DNA from: Palsa-504 sp963835775
GTDB lineage: Bacteria; Actinomycetota; Actinomycetes; Streptosporangiales; Streptosporangiaceae
Assembly: GCA_963835775.1 (NCBI GenBank)
Contig: CAWIHB010000017.1
Coordinates: 76,916 to 140,915 of the forward strand
Direction of reading: 5' to 3'
DNA length: 64,000 nucleotides
Shown: in pieces, positions 45,030 to 53,471 of the stretch
Position numbering within the stretch: position 1 is the first letter of the stretch
How the letters are laid out: every line of letters begins with the position of its first letter
Translations under genes and position numbers: made by a program
Notes under the pieces: generated by a model
The model's database searches: none
The model's input: only the letters and a program-made list of their open reading frames with translations
What the model was told of the DNA's origin: nothing

Positions 45030-46672
45030 CCGGACGGGCAGCCATGACCAGATGGCCGGGCCGGGGGGGCCAGGCAGGCCCAGCCGCCGGACGCGCGGGG
45101 CTGATCGCCATCGGCGTCAGCGTGGCGGTCACCTTCGCGGTCGCGGTGGCCGGGCCATCGGTCATGGAGCCCGTGCTGCCGGGCCGGCCCGGGCAGCCGC
45201 CGTGGGCCTGGGCCGCGCACCTGTCGGCCTACCTGGCCGTCCCGCTCACCGCGGCCGCGCTGACGGCCGGCACCCTCGGGCTGGTGCTCGTGTTGCACGC
45301 GCTGCGCGGCGGCTGGTCGGTACCGGCCCGGGCCGTGCTGATCGCCGGGTTGCTGGCCGCCGCCGTGCTGACGCTCGTCCCGCCGTTCGGATCGTCGGAC
45401 CAGCTCAGCTACGCCGCCTACGGGCGGATGCTGGTCACCGGCCACAACCCGTACACCACCACGCCCGCCCAGCTGGCCGCGCTGGGTGATCCGGTGGCCC
45501 GGGCCGTGCAGGACTGGTTCACCACCTCCTCGGTCTACGGGCCGCTGGCCACCGGGATCCAGGGCCTGGCCGCGCTGATTGGCGGCACCTCCGCGCGGCT
45601 CACCGTGTTCGTGCTCGGCCTGGCCAATCTGGCCGCGTTCGCCGGCACCGCGCTGCTGCTGCACCGGGCGACCCGGCCCGACCCGGACCGGCAGCTGCGC
45701 GCCGCTCTGCTGTGGGCGGCCAACCCGCTGCTGCTGCAGCTGCTGATCGCGGGTGCGCACGTCGACGTCCAGGCCGCGGCCTTCGCCGTGGCCGCCGTGG
45801 TTGTGGTGTTCCGCCCTGGCCTGCCGGGAACCCGACGGGCGGGTCTGGCCGGGGTCCTGGCTGGGCTCGGGTTCGCGGTCAAGGTGTCCGACGTGCTGGT
45901 GGTGCTGGGCCTGGCCATCGCACTGGCCGTCCGGTGCTGGCCGGACTGGCGGCGGCTGCTGCCGCCGCTGGCCGGCCTCACGGCCGGGTTCGCGGCCACC
46001 GCGGGCGCGGCCCTGGCCATCGGCGGGCCGGCCATGGTGACCCAGCTGTCGCGGGAAAGCGACATGGTCTCGATCGGCTCGCCGTGGCGGGTGCTGCGGA
46101 CCGTCATCCACCTGCTCGTGGCCGGAACCGCCGCCACCGACATCGTGAAGGCCGGTGCGGTGGCCCTGGCCGTGGTGCTCGCGGTGCTGCTGATCCGTGG
46201 GCTGCCCGGGGTGCTGGTGGTACGGGCTGGGCGTGCGGACGGCGCGGAACTGGCCGACGACGCCGGATTCGCCGGTACGGCGGGCGGCGTGACGTTTGCG
46301 CTGGCCCTGGCCTGGCTGTTCGCCTGGCCGTACGTGCTGCCCTGGTACGACGCGCTGGCCTGGGGGCTGTTGCCGTTGGTGCCGGCTGCGACGGACGCCG
46401 GGCGGCGCCGGGTCGCGGCGGTGGGGTGGCTGCTGCTGGCCCGGACGGCAGCGCTGGGCTTCGGTTACCTGCCCGCCCGGCAGACCGGCGTGCGGCTGCC
46501 GTCCGGGCTGACCTGGCTCCAGCCGGTGATCAGGCACGGCATCACGCCCGCGGTCCTGGCCGGGGCGACCGTCTGGCTGATCGTCCTCATGATGCGCTCG
46601 CGCCCGGCCGGGCCGCCCGCCCCGGCCACCGGTGCCGTCGGGCCAGCCGCGGCCGCCACCAAGGTCCGGTGA
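45026..46672 (+). CDS. MptB-like polyprenol-phosphomannose-dependent alpha-mannosyltransferase
   Basis: 548 residues with about 12-13 hydrophobic segments, a GT-C type integral membrane transferase. The first outer loop carries LVPPFGSSDQLSYAAYGRML then TGHNPYTT, the acidic motif region of MptB/MptA-like enzymes. AAGLGFAVKV-like and ALAWLFAWPYVLPWYDAL segments support this. In related actinomycetes these extend the mannan core of lipomannan-type glycolipids using polyprenol-phosphate mannose outside the membrane. Coupled by 4-base overlaps to the GT2 gene before and the GT87 gene after. Confidence 0.85.
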   Translation: MTGRAAMTRWPGRGGQAGPAAGRAGLIAIGVSVAVTFAVAVAGPSVMEPVLPGRPGQPPWAWAAHLSAYLAVPLTAAALTAGTLGLVLVLHALRGGWSVPARAVLIAGLLAAAVLTLVPPFGSSDQLSYAAYGRMLVTGHNPYTTTPAQLAALGDPVARAVQDWFTTSSVYGPLATGIQGLAALIGGTSARLTVFVLGLANLAAFAGTALLLHRATRPDPDRQLRAALLWAANPLLLQLLIAGAHVDVQAAAFAVAAVVVVFRPGLPGTRRAGLAGVLAGLGFAVKVSDVLVVLGLAIALAVRCWPDWRRLLPPLAGLTAGFAATAGAALAIGGPAMVTQLSRESDMVSIGSPWRVLRTVIHLLVAGTAATDIVKAGAVALAVVLAVLLIRGLPGVLVVRAGRADGAELADDAGFAGTAGGVTFALALAWLFAWPYVLPWYDALAWGLLPLVPAATDAGRRRVAAVGWLLLARTAALGFGYLPARQTGVRLPSGLTWLQPVIRHGITPAVLAGATVWLIVLMMRSRPAGPPAPATGAVGPAAAATKVR

Positions 46673-47969
46673 CCGCCATGAGCGCCACCACCGGGGTCCC
46701 GGCCGCGGAGCGGGCCGGCCGCCGGGGACCCGCGGCCTGGCCGGGCCGGCTGGCTCGGCGGCTGGTTGGGCGGCTGGCCGGGCTGCCGTCCTGGGCGGTG
46801 ACCGCCCTCGGCGCGCTGGCCTGGATCGCGGCGCTGGCCGCCATCGAGCCGCTGGTGCGCGGCTACCTGACCAGCGTGCCCGACCAGCGGCTGGTGGACC
46901 TCAACGTCTACCGCACCGGCGGTCTGAGCGTGCTGCAGGGCCAGCCGCTGTACTCGGTCCTGACCCAGCCGCCGCAGCTGCTCCCGTTCACCTACCCGCC
47001 GGCCGCGGCGCTGTTCGCGGTGCCGCTGGCTCTGCTGCCGTGGGCGGCCGCGCAGCTGGCCTGGGTGCCGTTCGTCTACGCGCCGCTCGCCGTGGTGATC
47101 GGCTACGCGTTCGCGCCGCTGCTGCGCCGGGTCGGCCGGATGCGGGTGGTGCTGGCCGCGATCGTGTTCGCGGCCTGCGCCTACCTGTTCCCGCTGCGGG
47201 ATGAGATCAGGTTCGGCCAGGTGGACATGGTGCTGCTGGCCCTGGCCGTGGCCGACTGCGCGGCCCGGGCGCCGCGCTGGCCGCGGGGCGCCCTGGTCGG
47301 GCTGGCCACCGCGATCAAGCTGATCCCGGGCGTATTCATCGTCTACCTGTGGCTGTCCGGCCGCCGCCGGGCGGCGGTGACCGCGGTGATCACCGCGGCG
47401 GCCTGGACGATCGGCGCCTGGCTGCTGCTGCCGCACGACTCGGCGACCTACTGGACCAGCGTGATCTTCGACTCGGGCCGGCTCGGTCCAATGCCGGCAC
47501 CTCCAACCAGTCGCTGCGCGGCATGCTGCTGCGCATGTTCCTGCCCGGCCCGCTGCCCGCCGCAGTCTGGGTGGCGGTGGCCGCCGTGGTCGCGGTAGCG
47601 GGCTTCGCGCTGGTCAGACGGCTGGCCCGGGAGTCACGCGAGATGGAGGCGATCGCCGTCACCGCGCTGCTCGGCGTGCTGCTTTCCCCGGTGGCGTGGA
47701 TTCACCACTTCCTGGTCGTGGTGGTGGCCATCGGGGCCATCGCCGCCGATGGGCGCTCGAAGCGCCGGGTCGCGATCGCCGCCGCCACCGCGGTGTACTT
47801 CGCGCTGACCATCCCCTGGTGGGGGCAGTCCCTGCTGGGCACCTCCGGGGTGCCGCCGGTGGCCGCCCGGGTGGTGCAGGACGCCTTCGGCCTGGCCGCG
47901 CTGGCGCTGCTGGTCATCATGGCCCGGCTGCGCCCGGTCGGCCAGGACGCCCGGCCCGGCCCGTGGTGA
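46669..47969 (+). pseudogene. GT87-type (DUF2029) membrane mannosyltransferase interrupted by a single-base frameshift
   Basis: Starts at GTG 46669 (overlapping the mptB stop) or ATG 46678. The first ~270 residues are a normal DUF2029 protein: LVDLNVYRTGGLSVLQGQPLY, FTYPPAAALFAVPLAL, RFGQVDMVLLALAVAD, ATAIKLIPGVFIVYL, VIFDSGRLG. After GGTCC at 47486-47489 that frame turns into Cys-rich nonsense. The family sequence continues one frame over as NAGTSNQSLRGMLLRMF then GVLLSPVAWIHHFLVVVV to the TGA at 47969. One extra C (a CCC run) would restore DSGRLGPNAGTSNQSLRG. So there is a -1 shift near 47488, either a true mutation or a sequencing error. Confidence 0.85.
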
Positions 47970-47993
47970 GGCCCGTGGTGAGGCCCGTGGTGA
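47958..47993. repeat. 12-bp tandem repeat carrying the stop codon of the GT87 gene
   Basis: GGCCCGTGGTGA occurs three times in perfect tandem at 47958, 47970 and 47982. The first copy contains the TGA stop of the upstream gene, so the duplications extend the 3' untranslated end without altering the protein. Confidence 0.9.
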
Positions 47994-48031
47994 GGGCAGT
48001 ACCGGCCCGGTGATGCTGGCATGATGTGGCT

Positions 48032-48943
48032 ATGCCAGTTGCCTACCTGGGGCCCGAGGGCACCTTCTGCCAGGCGGCGCTGCAAGCCGTCGATTCCGCC
48101 GCCGAGCAGCTGTCCTGCCCGACCATCCAAGCCGCGCTGGCCGCCGTGCGCGACGGCACGGCGGAACGGGCCGTGGTCCCCATCGAGAGTTCGGTGGAGG
48201 GGGTCGTCACCGCCACGCTAGACGACCTGGCCACCGGCAACGACCTGGTCATCGTGGCCGAGCTGCAGATCCCGATCGCATTCGCGCTGCTGGCCAGGCC
48301 AGGCACCGGGCTCAGCGACGTCAAGCGGGTGGGCGGCCACCCGCAGGCCATGCCGCAGTGCCGCAGCTGGCTGGCCGCCCACCTCTCCGACGCGGAATGG
48401 GTCCCGGTCGCATCCAACGCCGAGGCGGCCAGGCAGGCCGCCGAGGGCCAGCTCGGTGCGGCGCTGGCGGGCGCGTTCGCCGCTGGCCGGTACGGCCTGG
48501 AGGTCCTGGTGCCCGACGTACACGACCGGGCCAACGCGGTCACCCGGTTCGTCGTGGTCGCCGCGCACGGGCCGCTGCCGGCCCGCACTGGCACCGACCG
48601 GACCTCGGTGGCCGCGTTCCTGGCCGAAGATCACCCCGGCGCGCTGCTCGAGATCCTGACCGAATTCGCGGTACGCGGCATCAACCTGACCACGATCCAG
48701 TCCAGGCCGACCGGCGACCGGCTCGGCCAGTACTACTTCTTCATCGACTGCGAGGGCCACGTCGACGATGCGCGGGTGGGCGAGGCACTGATGGGGCTGC
48801 GGCGAGTGTGCGCCGACGTCCGCTTCCTGGGCAGCTACGCCCGCTGCGACGGCGCCGTCACCCAGGTCCGGCCGGGCACGTCCGACGCCGAGTTCGCCGC
48901 GGCCGCCGCCTGGCTCGGACGGCTGCGGTACGGCCGCCCCTAA
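48032..48943 (+). CDS. pheA: Prephenate dehydratase
   Basis: 303 residues from the ATG at 48032 (a GTG two codons earlier is possible). It makes phenylpyruvate for phenylalanine synthesis. The catalytic domain (1-180) has AYLGPEGTFCQAAL, VPIESSVEGVVTATLDDL and the C-terminal-side NAVTRFVVVA with the TRF motif. The ACT regulatory domain (~200-280) has DHPGALLEILTEFAVRGINLTTIQSRPT, quoted in parts as HPGALLEILTEFAVRGINL and TTIQSRPT, which should bind phenylalanine for feedback inhibition. No chorismate mutase domain is fused, as usual in actinobacteria. Confidence 0.95.
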   Translation: MPVAYLGPEGTFCQAALQAVDSAAEQLSCPTIQAALAAVRDGTAERAVVPIESSVEGVVTATLDDLATGNDLVIVAELQIPIAFALLARPGTGLSDVKRVGGHPQAMPQCRSWLAAHLSDAEWVPVASNAEAARQAAEGQLGAALAGAFAAGRYGLEVLVPDVHDRANAVTRFVVVAAHGPLPARTGTDRTSVAAFLAEDHPGALLEILTEFAVRGINLTTIQSRPTGDRLGQYYFFIDCEGHVDDARVGEALMGLRRVCADVRFLGSYARCDGAVTQVRPGTSDAEFAAAAAWLGRLRYGRP

Positions 48944-48985
48944 GGGGCGCGGGGGCAAGCACCACGGCACGTTCAGCCTAAAGAA

Positions 48986-49531
48986 TTAAAGGTACGGACC
49001 GGTACCTGGACGCTGCGGTCCATCCTGGTCGGGTGGCTGCGGGGGCATCATGCCGGGCGGCAGCGCGCGGCGCATCTGCTCGAGCTGGGCCCGGGCCGCC
49101 ATCTGCTGGGCGAACAGCGTGGTCTGGATGCCGTGGAACAAGCCCTCCAGCCAGCCGACCAGCTGGGCCTGCGCCACCCGCAGCTCGGCCTCGCTGGGCA
49201 GCTCGTCGTCGGTGAACGGCAGCGACAGCCGCTCCAGCTCGCTGACCAGCTCGGGCGCGAGCCCGTCCTCCAGCTCCTTGACCGAGCTGGTGTGGATCTC
49301 CTTCAGCCGGGCCCGGCTCTTCTCATCCAGCGGAGCCGCCCGGACCTCCTCGAGCAGCTGCCTGATCATGCTGCCGATCCGCATGACCTTGGCCGGCTGC
49401 TCGACCATCTCGGTCACCGGGCGCTCGTGCCCGCCCTCCTCCGGTGGGTTGCCCGCCGTGGCTATGCCATCAGGGCCCACCACCAGGACCTGCGGATGCT
49501 CTTGCGGTTCAGGGTTCATCCCGTTACTCAT
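48986..49531 (-). CDS. bpa: Bacterial proteasome activator Bpa/PafE
   Basis: 181 residues: a disordered N-terminus, then the helical bundle VMRIGSMIRQLLEEVRAAPL, then RLKEIHTSSVKELEDGL, ELRVAQAQLVGWLEGLFHGI and FAQQMAARAQLEQMRRALPP. A disordered tail ends in GTGPYL. Mycobacterial Bpa ends in GQYL, which docks into the 20S proteasome alpha ring; GPYL retains the penultimate Tyr-Leu but has Pro in place of Gln. Bpa forms a dodecameric ATP-independent gate opener that feeds damaged or unfolded proteins to the proteasome. The prcBA genes are not in the window. Confidence 0.93.
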   Translation of the reverse strand: MSNGMNPEPQEHPQVLVVGPDGIATAGNPPEEGGHERPVTEMVEQPAKVMRIGSMIRQLLEEVRAAPLDEKSRARLKEIHTSSVKELEDGLAPELVSELERLSLPFTDDELPSEAELRVAQAQLVGWLEGLFHGIQTTLFAQQMAARAQLEQMRRALPPGMMPPQPPDQDGPQRPGTGPYL

Positions 49532-49577
49532 TCCCCTAGTCTGTCCGATCGGCCGGGCGGCCGGACCGCACGGGTGG

Positions 49578-50558
49578 TCAGTTTGGCAGCAGCAGGATCT
49601 TGCCGATGTGCTCGCTGGCGGCCATCGCCCGGTGCGCCTGCGCCGCCTGTGACATGGGCAGTTCCCGGTCGATGACCGCGGCCACCTGGCCGGCGCTGAT
49701 CAGCGGCCACACGTGCTCGCGGACGGCCGTCACCACCGCGGCCTTCTCGTGGGCCGGGCGGGCCCGGAGGGTGGTCGCGTGCAGGCTGGCCTGTTTGGCC
49801 TGCAGCACGCCGAGGTCGATCTCGGCCCGGCTGCCGCCCTGGCGGCCGATGATGACCAGACGCCCGCCGGTGGCCAGCGCGTCCAGGTTACGGGCCAGGT
49901 ACGCCGCGCCCATGATGTCGAGAATGACGTCGGCGCCCGCGCCGCCGGTGGCCCGTTTCACAGCCGCGACGAAGTCCTCGCTGCGGTAGTTGATCACCAC
50001 GTCGGCGCCGAGCTCGCGGCAGCGGTCCAGCTTCTGCGGCGATCCCGCGGTGCAGGCCACCCGGGCGCCGAACGCCTTGGCCAGCTGGATGGCCATGGTG
50101 CCGATCCCGCTGCTGCCCCCGTGCACCAGCAGCATCTCGCCGCTGGCCAGCCCGGCCAGCTGGAAGACGTTGGCGTAGACAGTGCAGGCGGTCTCGGGGA
50201 ACGCGGCCGCGGTGGTGACGTCCACGCTGCCCGGGACCGGCAGCAGCTGCCCGGCGGGGACCGCAACCTGTTCCGCATAGCCGCCGCCAGCCAGCAGCGC
50301 GCACACCTCGTCGCCGGGCCGCCAGCCGGTCACCGCCTCGCCCACCGCCCGGACCCGGCCGGAGCACTCCAGGCCCGGATAGGGCGGCGCGCCCGGCGGC
50401 GGCGGGTACAAGCCCTGCCGCTGCATCAGGTCCGCCCGGTTGACGCCCGAGGCGGCGACGTCGATGACCACCTCGCCGGGACCGGGAACGGGGTCGGGGA
50501 CTTCCTGCCAGTTCAGCACCTCGGGCTCGCCGGGTTCGGTGATGACGACGGCGCGCAT
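49578..50558 (-). CDS. NAD(P)H:quinone oxidoreductase, zinc-independent MDR family (QOR/PIG3-like)
   Basis: 326 residues from the ATG at 50558; the frame runs far upstream only because of the GC-rich repeat gene on the other strand. The GroES-like N-terminal half contains VIDVAASGVNRADLMQRQGLYPPP, quoted as VIDVAASGVNRADL, without zinc-ligand cysteines. The Rossmann half has LVHGGSSGIGTMAIQLAKAF, CTAGSPQKLDRCRELGAD and VIIGRQGG. Members reduce quinones one electron at a time or detoxify alkenals. It is not in an obvious operon and is divergent from the MinD-like gene. Confidence 0.92.
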   Translation of the reverse strand: MRAVVITEPGEPEVLNWQEVPDPVPGPGEVVIDVAASGVNRADLMQRQGLYPPPPGAPPYPGLECSGRVRAVGEAVTGWRPGDEVCALLAGGGYAEQVAVPAGQLLPVPGSVDVTTAAAFPETACTVYANVFQLAGLASGEMLLVHGGSSGIGTMAIQLAKAFGARVACTAGSPQKLDRCRELGADVVINYRSEDFVAAVKRATGGAGADVILDIMGAAYLARNLDALATGGRLVIIGRQGGSRAEIDLGVLQAKQASLHATTLRARPAHEKAAVVTAVREHVWPLISAGQVAAVIDRELPMSQAAQAHRAMAASEHIGKILLLPN

Positions 50559-50693
50559 GACGGCTCCTCTGTACTCAGCGCTATCAATTAAGTGCGCTGG
50601 GTATCGAAATAACGTGAAATTTGTCTTACGCTCGGATTGACGCACGAGCTCCGCCCGCATGCGCCCGCCCAGGAGGATCAAGGGGGCCGACCC

Positions 50694-52475
50694 GTGAGCA
50701 CGAACAACGATACGCCCGAGATTCACCCGGGCCCGGACGGCCGGGCCGAGGTAGCCGAGGCTGACGGGGTGAATGATCCGTACGTGTCGTGGTCCGACTG
50801 GGATTATCACCGGGAGCCCGGACATCCCCGGGCGCAGGAGTACGCGGCCGGCCCCGGGGACCCGGACAAGCACGGCTACCAGCGGGAACCGGAGTACGGG
50901 CAGGAGCCCGGGTACCAGCACGAGCCGGAGTACCAGCAGGAGCCCGGATACCCGCGCGAGCTGGAGTATCCGCAGGACTGGGGGTATCCGCGGCTCCCCG
51001 GGCATCCGAGCGGGACCGGCTACGCCGCCGGCGCGCAGTACCCCGCCGAGCCGGAGTATCCGCGCGGGCCGGGATTCGCTCCGGTCCCCGCTGACGACGC
51101 CTTCCCTGGTGAGCCTGGCTATCCGGCCGGGACGGGTTATACGCCCGGGTCCGGCTACGGGCAGGACCCGGGTTACGGGCAGGACCCGGGTTACGGGCAG
51201 GACCCGGGTTACGGGCAGGACCCGGGTTACGGGCAGGACCTGAGGTACCCGCAGGGCACGTGGGACGACTGGGGTTCGGGCGCCGGGCCGGTTCCTGGGT
51301 ACGCGCTGGACCCGGGATACGCGGCTGATCCGGCATATGCCCCGGATCCGGGATACGCCACGGACCCGAGGTACGCCGCGGACCCGGCGTACGAGCGGGA
51401 CACGCATGCCGCCCCGCCGATGGAGGCCCTGGCTCAGTGGGCGCCGTCGCGTCGGATGGCGCAGGCTGGGATGCCGCCGTCCGGCTTGAACCCGCCCGTC
51501 CCCGACGAGTACGAGACCGAGACCGCCGACAGCCTGACCGCCGAGTCGCTGCTGCACGCCAAGCGGCCGGGCCCGGGATCGGGCTGGCGGCGGGGGCTGT
51601 CCCGGGTCACCGGCGGCCTGCTCAGGTTCGGCGAGTCGGCCGCCGACATGCGCCGCCGTGACCTCATCAACCGGGTCAGGACCCCGGTCGCGGGCGGCCA
51701 TCACCGGGTGGCCGTGCTCAGCCTGAAGGGCGGCGTGGGCAAGACCACCACCGCGGTCGGGCTCGGGGCGACGCTGGCCACCCTGCGTGGGGATCGGGTC
51801 ATCGCCGTCGACGCCAACCCCGACCGGGGCACGCTCTCGGACAAGGTCCGGCTGGAGACCGCGGCCACCATCAGGGACCTGCTGAACGAGCGGGGCCAGG
51901 TCAGCCGCTACGCCGACGTCCGGGCCTTCACTTCCCAGGCCCCGAGCCGGCTGGAGATCCTGGCCTCCGATCGTGACCCGGGGGTGTCGGTGGCGTTCGG
52001 TGCCGAGGACTACTGTGACGCGGCCCGGGTGCTCGAGCACTTCTACTCGATCTGCCTGACCGACTGCGGCACCGGCTTGCTGCATTCGGCCATGTCCGGC
52101 GTGCTGCATCTGGCCGACCAGATCGTGGTGGTCAGCTCGCCGTCGGTGGACGGCGCGCGCAGCGCCAGCGCGACCCTGGACTGGCTGGAGGCCCATCAGT
52201 GCGGGGACCTGGTGCGCAACGGCGTCGTGGTGCTGTCCACGATCCGGCCCAAGAGCAAGAGCAACGTCGACCTGGACCGGCTGGAGCACCATTTCGCGTC
52301 CCGCTGCCGGGCCGTGGTCCGGATTCCCTACGACCCGCACCTGGAGGAAGGCGCCGAGGTCGAGCTCGAACTGCTCGCGGCCGAGACGGCCGACGCCTAC
52401 CTGGCTCTGGCCGCACTGGTCGGCGACGGGCTGGCCTGGCCGCGGCGGCTGACGGCCCGCGCTGGGTTACCGTAG
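50694..52475 (+). CDS. MinD/ParA-type ATPase with a long Tyr/Pro/Gly-rich repeat N-terminus
   Basis: 593 residues from a GTG at 50694 preceded by AGGAGGATCAAGGGGG. Residues 1-240 are acidic, disordered and rich in YxxEPGY and GYGQDPGY motifs, including five perfect 18-bp units. The ATPase domain (~340-590) has the deviant Walker A SLKGGVGKTTTAVGLG, an A' motif VIAVDANPDRGTLSDKV and the switch-II-type CLTDCGTGLLHSAM. Such fusions occur with type VII secretion or cell-pole systems in actinomycetes (EspI- and CpsD-like proteins), but neither is adjacent. It may organise a membrane- or pole-bound machine; the tyrosines could be phosphorylated or drive phase separation. These last points are speculative. 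Confidence 0.88.
   Translation: MSTNNDTPEIHPGPDGRAEVAEADGVNDPYVSWSDWDYHREPGHPRAQEYAAGPGDPDKHGYQREPEYGQEPGYQHEPEYQQEPGYPRELEYPQDWGYPRLPGHPSGTGYAAGAQYPAEPEYPRGPGFAPVPADDAFPGEPGYPAGTGYTPGSGYGQDPGYGQDPGYGQDPGYGQDPGYGQDLRYPQGTWDDWGSGAGPVPGYALDPGYAADPAYAPDPGYATDPRYAADPAYERDTHAAPPMEALAQWAPSRRMAQAGMPPSGLNPPVPDEYETETADSLTAESLLHAKRPGPGSGWRRGLSRVTGGLLRFGESAADMRRRDLINRVRTPVAGGHHRVAVLSLKGGVGKTTTAVGLGATLATLRGDRVIAVDANPDRGTLSDKVRLETAATIRDLLNERGQVSRYADVRAFTSQAPSRLEILASDRDPGVSVAFGAEDYCDAARVLEHFYSICLTDCGTGLLHSAMSGVLHLADQIVVVSSPSVDGARSASATLDWLEAHQCGDLVRNGVVVLSTIRPKSKSNVDLDRLEHHFASRCRAVVRIPYDPHLEEGAEVELELLAAETADAYLALAALVGDGLAWPRRLTARAGLP
51153..51242 (+). repeat. Five 18-bp tandem repeats encoding GYGQDP
   Basis: Units of GGTTACGGGCAGGACCCG (the first has GGC for GGT; the last ends GACCTG) begin at 51153, 51171, 51189, 51207 and 51225. 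Looser YxxDPGY repeats flank them on both sides. Coding, in frame, and probably length-variable. Confidence 0.95.
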
Positions 52476-52488
52476 GCTGGTGCGCACA

Positions 52489-52577
52489 GGAGGGCTCGCC
52501 TAGTGGCCGATGGCGATGGTCTTGAAAACCATTAGGGGTGGTGACATTCCTCGTGGGTTCGAATCCCACGCCCTCCG
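52489..52577 (+). tRNA. tRNA-Ser (anticodon TGA)
   Basis: Acceptor GGAGGGC pairs with GCCCTCC, discriminator G. Anticodon arm ATGGT-CTTGAAA-ACCAT with TGA at the tip. Long variable arm and T arm GTGGG-TTCGAAT-CCCAC. No CCA encoded. It begins 13 bases after the MinD-like stop. Confidence 0.95.
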
Positions 52578-52740
52578 CTGACTTCGGAAAACCAGTTTTG
52601 ACCTGGGCTTATACCAGCTAAGCTCACGTCCTGGGCTCGTTACCATCCCGGCGGGCAACACCTGGCATACGCAGACGGCTCTGGAATCTCGGCCCAGCGG
52701 ATAGACGGCGGTGGACGATCCCAGCGAGCGCACCTAACTC

Positions 52741-53316
52741 CTACGGATCTGTGAGAGGCGTGGAGGCCCGCTTCGGGATCCAGTGGTCGCCGCGTTTCTC
52801 GAACGTCCGCTTGAATTCGACATATGCGGCGCGAAACGCCTGGTCCCCTTCGCCGTATACATGCACGGCACCCGCCAGCGCCCCGGCAAACGTCTCCCGG
52901 GCCTCCTTCGACGAGCGCCTAACGGTGCCCGGCAGGTCACCGGCTGGCGCCAGGCTGAGGCCGTTCGCGGTGGCGGCCGTTGCGGCCAGGGCCTCGGCCA
53001 GGCTGGTGAAGTTGGGGATCACCCGGTCCATGCCGGTGAGCGCGAAAACCCGCAGGACGGCGCTGCTGGGAATGACCAGCCGCACCTCATGGCCCTCGGC
53101 TTCGGCTCGCTTATGCGCGGCGATCAGGGTGTGCAGCCCGGACGAATCGCAGAACTGGGTCTGGGTCATGTCGACCACGAGCGTGCCGTGCCCGTTCGCG
53201 GCCGCTTTGAGCAGAGCCGACCGCAGCGTCCCGGCGTTGGTGACGTCGATCTCCTCGGGCGCGGCCACCACCGGCACGCCTCCGACGACCTCAACAGGAA
53301 ACGTGTCATCAGGCAT
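52741..53316 (-). CDS. STAS domain fused to a ChaB domain
   Basis: 191 residues. Residues ~8-115 are a STAS domain: EEIDVTNAGTLRSALLKAAA, then TLVVDMTQTQFCDSSGLHTL with the phospho-acceptor Ser, and VFALTGMDRVIPNF. Residues ~130-188 match ChaB: SSKEARETFAGALAGAVHVY, then GEGDQAFRAAYVEFKRTFEK, with the closing RGDHWIPK that is diagnostic. ChaB proteins are small, basic and often linked to cation transport or stress, function unclear. The fusion suggests an anti-anti-sigma switch tethered to a ChaB output. Divergent from a winged-helix gene; a strong inverted repeat lies between them. Confidence 0.85.
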   Translation of the reverse strand: MPDDTFPVEVVGGVPVVAAPEEIDVTNAGTLRSALLKAAANGHGTLVVDMTQTQFCDSSGLHTLIAAHKRAEAEGHEVRLVIPSSAVLRVFALTGMDRVIPNFTSLAEALAATAATANGLSLAPAGDLPGTVRRSSKEARETFAGALAGAVHVYGEGDQAFRAAYVEFKRTFEKRGDHWIPKRASTPLTDP

Positions 53317-53379
53317 CTGCGCACCTCCTTAGCTGCGGAAACGGCCGCATTTGGCACCAGGGCACTACCAGGATCACCC

Positions 53380-53456
53380 CTCGCGCGAGCAGGTGTCAAT
53401 ATAAAGCGCGAGAAAAACTTCATGTAACTTATCTCGCGTGAATCTGCACGCGAGAT
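53380..53456. promoter_or_regulatory. CGCGAG-type operators between the STAS-ChaB and winged-helix genes
   Basis: A perfect 10-bp inverted repeat with 6-bp spacer, ATCTCGCGTG-AATCTG-CACGCGAGAT, occupies 53431-53456, 16 bp before the winged-helix ATG. CTCGCGCGAG (53380-53389) and a half-site GCGCGAGA (from 53406) repeat the same core toward the STAS-ChaB side. The small divergent regulator is the obvious candidate binder. Confidence 0.65.
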
Positions 53457-53471
53457 GTACACTCAGGCAGC

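Noticed and set aside
51153..51242. Repeat array that might suggest CRISPR
   Set aside because: Units are contiguous without spacers, are a multiple of three, and encode GYGQDP within a large coding frame.
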